Positions 49,701 to 60,600 of a stretch of 64,000 nt of DNA are shown piece after piece. Origin of the DNA: Thuidium tamariscinum (taxonomy: Eukaryota > Streptophyta > Bryopsida > Hypnales > Thuidiaceae); NCBI GenBank assembly GCA_947034885.2, contig OX344758.2:3412501-3476500 (forward strand), given 5' to 3'. The notes under the pieces are model-generated. The model was not told the origin of the DNA. It was given only the letters and a program-made list of their open reading frames with translations, and did no database searches. Numbering within the stretch: position 1 is the first letter of the stretch; each line of letters begins with the position of its first letter. The translations under genes and the position numbers were made by a program.

Positions 49701-50972
49701 CGGGCACTGTGCGGACACGAAGTGTGCCGCTAGCAAGTTCAAGTCTGTACTTTCTGGTGGAACTGACTAAGACGGTGTTATGGATATGACATTGGCGATG
49801 GCTTGTGCGACTTCTGCCGGCTCAGGTGCATTGATCGCATGAATGCCATTTTCATTCCTTTCTGATGGCACTTCTATGTTTGGCACAAGTGCAGCCATAG
49901 CTTGGCGGTCTCCTACAGCCAAGTTAAGGAGTACAGCTTCCAGGTGTGTTGTGTCTACATTTGCACCTTCATTGTTCCGATCACCTGAGACAATGCTCTG
50001 CTCTGTAGCAGTAGCAACAACAGCACATGTAGATGTTTTACCTTTGCGCGTTTTCGTCGATTTAACTGTTGCATCCTGAGCAGCATCTTCCACAATGATC
50101 TTCTTCTTCGACCTTCCCCTTTTGGGTTTCACTGCTCCAACTTCAGCGACCTCTTCAAGTATTTTTTTTTGGCCTTCCCCGTTTGGCTTTCACTACCGTA
50201 TCCGGAGGGACATCTCCAAGGCTGATCTTCTTTTTCGGCCTTCCCCTTCTCTTTTGTGGTAGAGGAGGTTGCGCTTCCCCTTCCCCTTGCGCTTCCCCTT
50301 GCGGTACCCCTTGCACTTCCCCTTGCACTTCTTCTTCCACTTCAATGCCGAAAGCCTTTTTTTTCCTAAACCGCTTGGCCATAGGACCTCCAGCTACAAC
50401 TACCTTCGCTTTCTGCTTACACAACAACCGCGAAGTCACATTCTTGATATTCCCAGTATGATCTTGTGGACCATATTGGCAATTGTAACTGCACCACCAC
50501 CACAGAACAATTAGGAACAGAGTTTTGTTGGCAAAGGCAACTGAGCAATGAAGATACAGATCCACACCATCCCTGTAGAGAGCGAATTGGCATACCGGAC
50601 AACTTCCTTGGGAGTGCTATCAGAAGCACAGAAATCTAGTGTTCCTTTCGCTGGCTTAGTTCGTATCTTGATATACTTGCAAGGGACACCGTCAACGCTA
50701 GTCTCCATCCCAGTAATGAAATCTGCAACCCTGTTGGTTGGGATGAAACATTGCTGAACGAGGAGTTTATCACTCTTGTGAGTGCCCTGTACTCTTCGGA
50801 CACGGTGTGTTTGAAGTAGCTCCCACAACAAATCTTCTTTGCAGATTGACCCAATGGGAGGACATTGAACCTTGTCTATAACATACTGCAGATTAGAGTG
50901 CATTTGGCCCTTGTTGAATTCCTCGGGCCCTAAACCAGATCCAATGTCCATCTTCAATTCCGTGGCTGTCAA
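46727..50972 (-). pseudogene. MULE transposase gene (mudrA-like), AT-hook and SWIM, decayed
   Basis: Reading leftward. An N-terminal segment (MDIGSGLGPEEF.., 50955 on) leads to a Cys-rich patch (WWCSYNCQYGPQDH, SRLLCKQ). Three AT-hooks follow at about 50240-50110 (KRRGRPKKK, KRGRPKK, KRGRSKKK), which bind AT-rich DNA. After a splice (..HQHT/GTNAAMSKS..) the DDE core starts: SLDATFGTN before donor 48470; exon 48342-48143 with FPLYTAMVFDEW and the second Asp in FIVDCAQGE; exon 47926-46727 with LCLWHVHRAW, a candidate Glu in NAAVESYHGYMK, and the SWIM finger CNCMHALRGNTCKH. Splice phases agree. Frame changes sit at homopolymers (near 50170, 49120 and 47773); in-frame stops are TAG 49767, TAA 49058 and TAG 47525. 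It would cut and join at the TIRs. Confidence 0.85.
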
Positions 50973-53116
50973 GAGAAGGGCGCGTAGAAGGAACTTTATT
51001 TTCGAAATTAAAAAGCCTAAAACCTTGTCGCCAATACACTAAACACTGCATGAGCAATACTGCTGAATGTATCTGAAATGAAGAGTGCACACCGGAGTTA
51101 GCACCTGATCCTTGAAGTACTGTAATAAAAATTGCGTGAGCAGCTGATTGGGAAGCTCAGCAAGAATGAAAACTTTGACGAATCCCTCAAATAGGCAATC
51201 CATCATTTTCAAATGCACGCGAATGCACAATTGACGTTACAATAAGAGCAATTCAGTGGTAACAGACGGTAATCAGAAATGAAAGTGAATTCTGAAGCCC
51301 AGTAGAAGGAATTGTAGGTGAAGCACATACCACCGTAAATCGTGTGCTGAACGCTTCTCATTCGTGCCGAACATTATGCATAAAGATTGTATCCCCTGAA
51401 ACACAGGTTCTAATTTAATCCCTATACCTCAAACACTTTTTTCATCCCTTGGTACACAAGCCGCAAGCGGAATACAAGGAATACACCCAAAACCTTCATA
51501 TACTAGAATACTAAGTGGAAATGAAATTTGAAACATAGAAAATGTAACTGCAGGTGAACCCTTCAACACAGTAGTGATGATTGCAAGTCAATCCTCAATT
51601 ACAAGTATGCTGTAATGGAAGGTGAACCCTAAAATGCAGTACCTTTCAGAAGCACGTGAAGTTAAGAGCCCGATGTACTGAATTACGGAAGAATCCGAGT
51701 CTACAATGACAAAGTTCAGTGAAATGTTAAAAACGGGGACGTCGATACTCTTGAATACTGAGACGACTGAACACTGAAGCAACTACAGAAGCTCGTCGCA
51801 ACGAAACAACAGTGCAGATACATTTCATGATAACTGCAAATAAAGTTAGCGACAATGTGACCAATCACAGACGAAACGACAAAGAATGCTTTTGACACAG
51901 GAGGCACCTGTTCAAGGCAGCGACTTGAACTGCCAGTGTGCATTACTCGTGGACGTAACATTGGGGAGTAGTGTATGCCCCGCAAGTAATCGAGAACTAC
52001 TAAGGAGCAAAACGACACTGAAGTAGGCGCCGCCTAAACCCTAAAAACAGTACATCCGGAATTAGTCGCAAGCACCAATCCACCCACCTCTAGTGTCCCT
52101 TATAGAGAAGACGCTGAAAAACTGTATGAAAACACTGAACCCGGTTGGGGAAACGAAGACTTGGAATGATATGGTGAAGCACAGAAATCATGCATATAAG
52201 ATGGATGAAGACATTCATGGAAGGTGGACATGGGACTGCAAGGCAAAACATTGGACGTGTCCCAAATCAAATTTTTGTGCTAGAGGTTGTCCGAACGTTT
52301 CCCCTTCATTTTCTTCATTCAAGTTCCGTATCCTGCAGTTGTAGATGTCATTCATGAGAAGAGGGAGAAAGCATGATTCCTTCCCCATTTTTTTTTCCAC
52401 GGTGTGTACACAATTGGAATCCAGTAGTCATGAATTGAATGCGTGATGAGGGAGTGGGTGTCGCAATGTTCTTCCTCATTTTTTTCGCAAGCCCCTTAGT
52501 CATGAATGTCATTCATGACATGGGATTCCATGCATCCACTTTGTGTCCATAATTTACCATGCTCCAAGGTGACTAGGAGCATAGTGGTCATAAATGTCTT
52601 GTATATATAATGTGGGTGTGGGTTGGGTTGGTGTGGGGGTTCGTACAACAGTTTCTACCATTTCTTCTAACGTTTTGGCCATTCTTTCATTGTCGAGTAA
52701 TTTATGTGAATTCTAAGACGTAGGAGTTCTGTAATGTAATGTATGCGACGTTGTTGTTGGAGGTAATGTTCTACATTCTTCGAATGTGCACCTAAACCTC
52801 TAAATGAGATGTTCAAAGTATTTATGATTTTAGAAAATGAATTCCTAGAAGGATTAGTTGAAGCTTCTAAGTACATTTGTATTGCAGATCAGTGGAACTC
52901 CAAGAACAAGGGGAAATACTAAGAACAATGGGGCTCTACCAAAGGATTTAGAAATACAAGTTGCAATGAAACTAAATCCTAGAAGGGAAGCCTAGAAATC
53001 AACGTAGAACCTTCACAGCTGCACACGAGGGAGGTTGCCTAGGAACCTAACTTCAAAGACTTCATTGCAATTTTAGGGAAGCTGGAAAGCCTAAAATGAT
53101 TTTCGAATTTCTTGGG
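50973..53116. other. MULE right subterminal region
   Basis: Upstream of the minus-strand transposase, so probably its promoter and 5' UTR. The short frames (51039-52876) show no domain. Confidence 0.4.
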
Positions 53117-53931
53117 GTACATACACAAATGAAATTGGCATCTGACGTAAGACGTCTTGTCTTTCTTGTGCCTCTCTAGAATTAGCTATGAGTTTTAGAA
53201 CTTGAAATGCAGTGCTTTATTAAACCGCGACCCCCCTAAACCCCGAACCCCCAACTCCAATGAGATGTACACTATTAGTACATTGAAGAAAGTGTATTGT
53301 ACCTTGGTATTAGAGGTCGTGTTTTCCTAATTTTTTGGATTCTAAACTTCTCTTGGTTTCCTGGAGGACGGTGAAGTTTAATAATGTGGCCTCCACCTCT
53401 GATCCAAGAATGTTCTCCATTTCTCGAGTACCCTTGGAACTCTAACGTTGATGTTAAATGTATTTGAAAATTTCAAATTACATTTCTTGGAGGGCTAGTT
53501 ACAAGTTAAAGCTCATTAGTAATTTTAGAGCAGTGCACTTCTAAGACGAAGGGGAGATAATGAAAACTGAAGTTACCCTCCAGTCTGAACCCAGTCCAAA
53601 AATGAACCCTAAACATGCCCTAACGTTCCTAAAGCTGCAATAACGGTAGTATAAAACACTGACTGCACTAGCAAAACACAGAGGCTGCTGTGGCGGGTAT
53701 CGACCCCCACCTTCTCAAAGGATCAGAAGTCTGCTGGCAGAGGCAGCCTTCAGAACACTATGAACCCGGGCAGCCCCGCCCCTCCTGCCAGCCGGGGAGC
53801 AAAAAGGAGGCACGTGCCCGCCTGTCAGCCGGACCTTGTCCAACCAACACGGACGCTACGCCAAACCCGAGGAAGAAGGACCGTCAGGTCGCGGCAAGCC
53901 CCTTAAAGAAGGGTGCAAAATAGTGAACACC
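53117..53931 (-). repeat. MULE right terminal inverted repeat, 815 bp
   Basis: The complement matches 30823-31178 followed directly by 36072-36544. It is uninterrupted, so it shows what the left TIR looked like before the LTR-like insertion. A 77-codon frame (MAGIDPHLLKGSEV) is open in both TIRs; this follows from their similarity and is not called a gene. Confidence 0.9.
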
Positions 53932-53940
53932 CCCAATTGC
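53932..53940. repeat. 9-bp target-site duplication, right
   Basis: CCCAATTGC, identical to 30814-30822. Confidence 0.9.
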
Positions 53941-55220
53941 AAGTAAACTCTACAAATTAAGCAGCACACCTATATCCACTGGTTAGGGCTACTAGTTGGG
54001 TGCTTTAAAATTAATATATCTCTTCATGTCTATGATTCATCCTCTTTTCTAGTCTTCTTGCAAGTTTCATATAAAGGACAAAAGTAGTATTGGTGGCGTA
54101 CAATCAGTTGTATGATATCTCTAAATTATGGACATCTTGGATAGGAGACATCTAGAGGTGGCTGAGTATATTATAAGTGGGGGCATTGATACTACATTCT
54201 AACATAGATTAGATGACACAAATGTAGTAATGGTGAGCTCTCCACCAAGATATATAGGAGGCATCTAGGGGTGCCCAAATATACTGACAGAGGTTGCCAA
54301 ATTTTGATACTACAATCTAATATAGATTCTTTTAACAACATTAATCACAAAAGAACCACCTCTGTTAGTCTTCTAATTTAATTAGCAAAATACCAATCCA
54401 TTCTACATCCCAAGATACAATCAAGAATGGAAAAATGAAAACATCTAACTTGCATTAACCCCTAAGCATTGAGATTCATCTCCAAAATTGACGATTTTGG
54501 AAAAATCATCAAAAAGTATTGTATTTGGACGAATATTTTGGAATTGAGATGCAAATAAAAGTTGTTGAGTTTGAATTTTAGATTCTATTCATGTAGTTTG
54601 ATGCACCAATGCTATCACCAATATTTTCTATAAATTTTGAAAGTGAAAATCTAGATTCCTTCAAAATTCAATTACAAGCAAAATATAGTTGTTCTTTGGG
54701 TAAATCTTTTTTAGAATGAATTTGAAAAGAGGTTCTTTTTAGATGGCATTTTTTTTGAAATTTTTGTGTTTTTGAAATCTACGATCTCATTTTTGCTATT
54801 CCAAGTTTGAACAAGAGTCAATGCAATTTTGGTCAACCATTTGACATACTTCTACATTTGTCATTTTAGAAAAATATGGAATCTAGTATCACCAAATCCA
54901 ACCCTTCAAGAGGACAACAACTTGATAAAGTATCTTTAAAAATTTAGATGACTTTCATCGAAGTTGTAATGAGAAAGAACCAAGAGTTTCAATGTGTACA
55001 TCATCCACAAATTGGATGTTGGAGCACACGAGGGCCAAGTAAATGGGCCTTGTGCCAACACAGCAACTTCACCGACAGCACCACAGATGCTGCATAGCAT
55101 CTTGCAAATCAAAGTGATGAAAAAAATGGAGGGCTGTGTGGAGCTGCCTCTGGACAGCAATTCTGATAAATTGGGATTCTTGGCTTCCGGTATCAGCCTG
55201 AGAAGCTGCCGGTGGTTGTG
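53941..55220. other. Unrecognised DNA right of the MULE, with a short tandem duplication
   Basis: 54128-54335 holds two diverged ~110-bp units (each with GATACTACA and CTAATATAGATT-type motifs). A lone TTAACCCCTAAGC terminus of the TTAA-flanked family is at 54455. 54936-55227 is more GC-rich, with frames on both strands, but no recognisable product. Confidence 0.4.
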
Positions 55221-55221
55221 T

Positions 55222-55828
55222 CTATAAGAGAGGGCTCATAAACCGCTCAGGCTTTTACACTTGTCCATCAGAAGGCTCTGAAATGGATAGTTGATTGTCA
55301 AAAAATGAATTGGGGATTACATTTTAGCATGCTAAGATTTTATTTTTGCTAATTGAATGGATGGTTTCAGAGTCCCGATGGCTTCGTTCTCAACTAAGTG
55401 GTTAGGTGTTTCCTGATTGTATTTAAAATAAGAATTAGTTGTTGAAGTACCTTCTTTCAAGTGTTCAAAAATCTGAAATAATGATTTATTCAAATATTCA
55501 TCAGTTCAGTTTTAGAAAGGAACACATTTAGAAACAAATGCTAATACTTTTTACATGTTGCAGTGCTAGTTTTTGAAGCAAGCCATATTTTTTTCAAATT
55601 GTGCATGTATGGCCTACTGATCATAGATGGGGCCCTATGCCAGACTATGTTTGAAAATTTATAACTAATTCAATAATGCTTCAAAAAATATGAAACAACT
55701 TGTGTTAAATTCCTTTTTTATTTCTCTTTCATTGAAAAATGAGTGAAAAATATTACCTTCCAAACAAATACATGAAAAAGGCGGACCAGCCCTTAGATGA
55801 GCGGTTTATGAGCCTCCTCCCTTATAGG
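55222..55828. mobile_element. Probable MITE with ~28-bp inverted ends
   Basis: The left end CTATAAGAGAGGGCTCATAA continuing ACCGCTCA and the right end, complement of CTATAAGGGAGGAGGCTCAT continuing AAACCGCTCA, form imperfect TIRs 607 bp apart. A target duplication is not clear. No coding capacity. Confidence 0.5.
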
Positions 55829-56031
55829 ACTGCAACAAGTCGATTGCGGAGGCTATTTTTCCCCCAATTTTTTCCCGGGGAAAATAGAGGAACATTTCAT
55901 TTGCAATGGATGATTATATTTGCAAATTTTGAGTTCATATTTGCAATCAGAGGCCCCAAACATGTTAGGCGTGATGTTAACAACAAAATTAACACAATAC
56001 AAAATAGGGATCCTTTTTCTTTACTTTCACC

Positions 56032-56395
56032 CACTATAACAAAACATGGTTGAAAAAAATCGTGCAAAAAATATTCTGTGGGTTTTTTTTTCCATCTTTT
56101 TGTGTGTGTTTTTCTTTGCGCATTGCACGTAGTGGACAACCAACTTTGGCAGCAATTTTCCACTGCAATTTTTGGAGTGAGGAAGCGTGTCATATATCAA
56201 TAGAAAGGTATTTTGAATATCTTACCATTGATATATGCCACATACTTCCTAACTCCAAGAATTGAAATGGTAAATTGTTACTAAAGTTGGTTGTCCACTA
56301 CGTGCAACACGCAAAGAAAAACATGCACAAAAATGTGGCAAAAAAAACTATAGAATATTCTTTGCATTTTTTTTTTACCATATTTTGTTATGGTG
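56032..56395. mobile_element. CACTA-type palindromic MITE, 3-bp TSD (ACC)
   Basis: It begins CACTATAACAAAACATGGTT and ends with the complement of CACCATAACAAAATATGGT, 364 bp, with ACC at 56029-56031 and 56396-56398. The arms fold along most of the element (GTGGACAACCAACTTTGG and its complement). Related to 57050-57382. Confidence 0.85.
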
Positions 56396-56516
56396 ACCCG
56401 TGGTTGGGATTCCACAATTGACTTGTTGCACTACTTCAGACTTGATTGGAGCCAACTTCCTTGCAAGAACTTGAAGGTAGAACACCCAAAATTGCCCCTT
56501 CTTCTATTCCTACTAG

Positions 56517-56711
56517 CACTACAAGAGATGTGGGTGTTTTTAGTAGGAGATAATATTAAGAAAATATTGAAAAGACATTGAAAGTCCTGGAAAGTCAACT
56601 TGGGAAGTGGAGTCGTGTACATTCAGTTATAAATTCTTAAAAGTCATATAAATGTTCTCGAAAATGTTCTTTTCGGTCACTGAGCGGCATGTAGACTGTT
56701 TTCCTGTAGTG
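56517..56711. mobile_element. Small CACTA-ended MITE candidate
   Basis: CACTACAAGAGATGTGGGTG at the left and the complement of CACTACAGGAAAACAG at the right, 195 bp. No matching 3-bp duplication is seen. Confidence 0.4.
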
Positions 56712-57049
56712 AGCAAGCGGTGTGTTCGGTGTAAAAATAGAAAAAAGCATATGTTCTTGTCGTCGAGGACTTGCTGCATTGCTCCATTCTTTTCTTCTAG
56801 CCTGCCTCAAGCTCGGGACGCTCGCAACAACCGGCGCCGCCACCACCTGGGCACGCACATTCATCGCCAACGCCATTGTAATCGAATTGCATTTCAAGAA
56901 AGCACTTAAGGTAAGCAGAGAGATCGAAACATGGGAGTAGAAGGAGCTGTAGGTAAGGTTGGAGAGCTTGATGAGCAAGGCTGGAGTGCAGAATGTTGGG
57001 GATGGGCACGTTGCTTAACTTCGTCTCTGCAGGATCCTCTGCTTGCTCT
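56712..57049 (-). other. GC-richer segment, possible gene remnant
   Basis: A minus frame from 56876 reads MALAMNVRAQVVAAPVVA then SVPSLRQARRK, which has the composition of a plastid transit peptide, but nothing downstream confirms a gene. It is adjoined by CACTA-type insertions on both sides. Confidence 0.2.
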
Positions 57050-57382
57050 CACTAGAGCAAAACATGGTCTGAAAAAACCGTAGTCATTTTTGACTACGGT
57101 TCTTTTTGCCACGTTTTCGTGCATGCGTGCGTAGTGGATTTTTGCAGTTCTTTACAATTTTCCACTGCAATTTTTGGAATTTTGGGGCGTGTAATATACC
57201 ATTGGAAATTTATTCAAAAGACCTTTCCAATGGTATATTACACGCCCCAAAATTCCAAAAATTGCAGTGGGAAATTGCAAAAAACCACAAAAATCCACTA
57301 CGCACACATGCACAAAAACGTGGCAAAAAGAACTGTAGTCAAAAATGACTACGGTTTTTTCAGACCATGCTTTGTTATAGTG
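57050..57382. mobile_element. CACTA-type palindromic MITE, 3-bp TSD (TCT)
   Basis: CACTAGAGCAAAACATGGTC at the left; the complement of CACTATAACAAAGCATGGTC at the right; 333 bp, with TCT at 57047-57049 and 57383-57385. Almost the whole element is one inverted repeat (GGGGCGTGTAATATACCATT and its complement at the centre), so its RNA would fold into a long hairpin. Confidence 0.9.
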
Positions 57383-57512
57383 TCTGCATCGTCTCCATTC
57401 AGTTGTTGCTGTCCTCGTTGCGGTTTTTGGTGTTGTTGGTGAAGACGGTGCCACATGTGAGGAGTCCGACGGGGTGGTCTTCCTCCGCAGCCACTCTGGC
57501 GTGCGCTTTCCC

Positions 57513-57600
57513 ATGACGACACGCATCACGCCCGGCGTGGGCACCAATCTGTTGGGCCAGCACGCCACGGAGCGCAACCAGGATGCCACGGCCTGTTCCG
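57513..57600 (+). pseudogene. SF3B4: Orphan first exon of SF3B4-like splicing factor
   Basis: The exon reads MTTRITPGVGTNLLGQ then HATERNQDATACSG and ends at donor G/gtgaga. This is the N-terminus of plant SF3B4 (SF3b49, the U2 snRNP subunit with two RRMs), which continues from ERNQDAT into YVGNLD and the first RRM. Here the residues after DATA (C-S-G) differ from the conserved Y-V-G, and I find no exon for either RRM downstream to the window edge. A captured or truncated gene fragment is the likeliest reading; a real gene with very long introns is the alternative. Confidence 0.6.
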
Positions 57601-60600
57601 GTGAGATATTCGCCCCCCCTCCCATTTCGCGATTCCGCTCTCCCCTCCTTCCTCTGCTCCGTCGATGCCTTCAGTCGCATTCTCTCGTCGGGCAGGAACG
57701 AGCGCACTCATTTTGAGTGGCGACGTTGGTTTGGTCGGTCATTCAATGGCGTTGACGTCGGGGTCATGGCCTTCGCGAGTGGCGAGATGGGTCTCTGTCA
57801 GCCATGCAGTTCCGGTCCATGAATTTGGGCAACTGCCTTGAATCCTAAAATTTCTAAACGCAAAATTACGGAGTATCTGGCCTCCTCCGCCTTGCGTGTC
57901 GTAGGAACTAGGGTAGGAAGCCCTATTGGTGCGCTGACCCTCCGTTTCTGAAGCCTCTGTTGTTGCGCGGAGTTCTGAAGGACAGACTCGACCTTGCTTT
58001 GAATATTTCGACTTCACAATTCTTATCTGAAAATGGTTCCAATAAAACTCTGGAGACTACCTGTTCACTTTCTTCTCAAGGGACTGCTAAACTGGAATGT
58101 GATGTAGATATGTGTGGCTAGTTCAGACACCGATGTGGATGTCGTAACAAGGGATAACCTGGAGGAGATTGTGTTAGAGGTGAGTTCCATTGCTGTGACG
58201 AAGTTGTGAGTAGTGACGCTGGCCAAGTCAAAGCTTCCATGCGGACAACTTTCAATATATCACACTTTACACCTTGTGCAGGCAATTGGCTTACTTTGTA
58301 GTAAGTAATTTCTGATTTCATTTTGCAGGCCCGTTGGAAAGCTGGACTCAGAGTTGGTGACTGGTCAGATTTCCAACTAAAAGAGTCCCAAAATTATGTC
58401 AGTAAGCATTCTAGATTCTCACTTTCAACCCCTTTGGAGAAGTACTAACTTTCTGCTGTTGATGTAATCTTAATTCTTAGATATTGGCCGTTGTAGATAT
58501 TGATGTTCTCCCAGGATTTTGGCCGTGGTCTGAGAGTATCTGGCCTGAGCAGAGTTGCAGAAAATTGGATACATTCTAGGATATGGAGGTCAAGCATCGG
58601 ACGGAAGCGTGTCTTTGGAGGGTGTCAGGGCAGCCATGCCTGCACGTTGGTGCAGCTTATCTGTGGAGACCAAGCAGAATCCAGTTCACATTCAAAGTCT
58701 GGTGAGGATCGTTACAAGGTCAACTTTCCAAGATGTGGCCTTTTTAGGTATTTCCTTAGCTTCGAGATGGATTGTAATTTTAGAAATACCCTCTTAACTC
58801 AGCTCAGATTAATAGTGACTATCTCAACCGAAGTCTGTTTGAAAGGCAAAACAATCTTTACACCATAGCATTGCTTTGCGAGTGGTATGTTGTATCATGA
58901 ATTACTGAGCGTGATAGTGGATCAGTCAACTAGTTCGTGCTACTGTTGTCCCGTGATTTGTTGTGAGCGAGGAATATATTGAAGCATGTACAGAAGAAAT
59001 TCAGTCTTGAATGTTGGCACTCTCATGAGTTTTGTATCTACGCTTTAACTAGCAGTACAACCGTTACGAGATTTGCAACAACACCCCGTTGTGCAAGAAA
59101 ACGGAGTATTTTCTTCAGTTTGCTAGAACTGGATTTTACACTCAATAGTACTTCCAAAACTTCTAATGGAAATTTCTAAGGATGAAAACGTGACAATGGG
59201 TCGAGACTCAATATTATAGACATCTCTGTCTTTTCCACCACAACTCTGGTCGGAATGCGAGGGTGCAAGTCGTCTATGTTGAGTTAGAACATAGTGTTGG
59301 AATGGTTTGCATCCAGGGCTTGGTTGCAATGATTTGGGAGAGGTAAAATTGTGTGTGTGCAGGGATTGATGCGACTAGCTAGGACACGTCAGAGTTCGGG
59401 GGAAGTGGAAGTGCGAGCATCTCCGTCAGCTTTGCAGAGCTCCCATGAATTCTCATACCTCACTATGCCAAGTATAAGAATCACGATTGAGGCGTTGAGG
59501 CCTTGACCACAATGCCTACCACAGATTTGTTACAATGACACAATTTGGAGTAGATTCAATTCCAGAAACTTTGACAAGTTGTGTAAATTGGTGGTGTCGG
59601 ATGTTCGGCTAATCTCTTCAGTTAATTAGTCTGCAAAACGTGCTCTGAAAAAGTCTGCAACTATAGCTCGACAGTAACGGTGGACCTCGAGAATTCGAAA
59701 AGATCCTGTTCAACGAAAACAGGAATGATCAATGCTTGCAGACAAACAGTGAAAGACCTTGATCTAGAGAATATTTAGAACTGAAGTGGCGAAAACGTTG
59801 TTCTCTGGAAAAACACCTATCACTGCGCACCAGAAGGCCCTATCTTTGCGCATGTACAGGCTTCATCCCCTGGCTCTCATTGATCCTCCACTTTTTCATT
59901 CTAGTGTCTTCTCCTTCGCGCCTGGGGTATGTTTCAAACGTTCGGGAGTTTGGTCGGGGGCGTCCCGCCTTGCTTGCTGGTGCCTCTTACAGTACTTTGT
60001 TTTTGTCTCTTTTTTCTTCTCTGTGTTCTTTTGTCACTTGTCCCTCCAGGCCGCGCTCTTGTTTCTTTCTTTTCTTGCAGTTCAGGAGCGCCATTCCCAA
60101 GATGTTGCTTGCAGACCTAGCCACCGGCTCACATCATTCTAAACAAGAATTTTCAAACTCACAGCAGCAGGTCTTGAGCATTGGCGATTGGAAAAGGTGG
60201 GCTCGTGTGTGACATTTGGTTTTGGCAGATGAGATGTGGTAACAATCTTGTATGTTGGAGTCAAGAGGTCAAGGGTTGCACATGCCTTTCTTGTTTTTAT
60301 CACGTTTCACCTTGATTTTCAACATTTTTCAAATTTTGTGTGTTATTGTGAGATAAGATTGTCACATTGAGAGATAAAATTTCATTCCTGTAGTTTAATG
60401 TTTGTTTCCATCAAACAGTAATGTATATAGAAAGACGCAGTGTATTGAGATTGAAAGCGATCTAATTTGGCCCTCTCTGTAGTTTAAAAACATTTAGCAA
60501 GGACCTCTCCGACAAACAGAGGGAGCTTTAACAAGTGAAGTGGCATGCAACTAAATGAGACCCTATGCAAGCGGTGCAACAAAAATAAAAAAACTAGACG

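Larger units (their letters stand above)
30823..53931. mobile_element. Very large Mutator-like element (MULE), 23.1 kb
   Basis: The termini are GGCGTTCACTATTTCGCACC on the left and the complement of GGTGTTCACTATTTTGCACC on the right, flanked by an exact 9-bp duplication, the MULE hallmark. Terminal inverted repeats run about 0.82 kb (right 53117-53931; left 30823-31178 plus 36072-36544 around a nested LTR-like element). It carries two convergent genes: a zinc-finger/ULP1 protease gene (+) and a DDE/SWIM transposase gene (-), both decayed. Without nested insertions it is about 17.8 kb, far larger than MuDR (4.9 kb). By hand, TIR identity over the outer 356 bp is about 96%, with nearly all differences transitions. 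Regulation was presumably from the TIRs, as in MuDR, but no promoter motif is claimed. Confidence 0.9.

Noticed and set aside
38627-50972. Virus-like element such as a Polinton, because of the cysteine protease and large size.
   Set aside because: No polymerase, packaging ATPase or capsid-like frame is seen; the 9-bp TSD and MULE DDE/SWIM transposase identify the element.
53690-53923. 77-codon frame open in both MULE TIRs (also 30831-31064, minus) as a conserved small gene.
   Set aside because: The TIRs are about 96% identical, so shared openness is expected; no domain or start context supports it.
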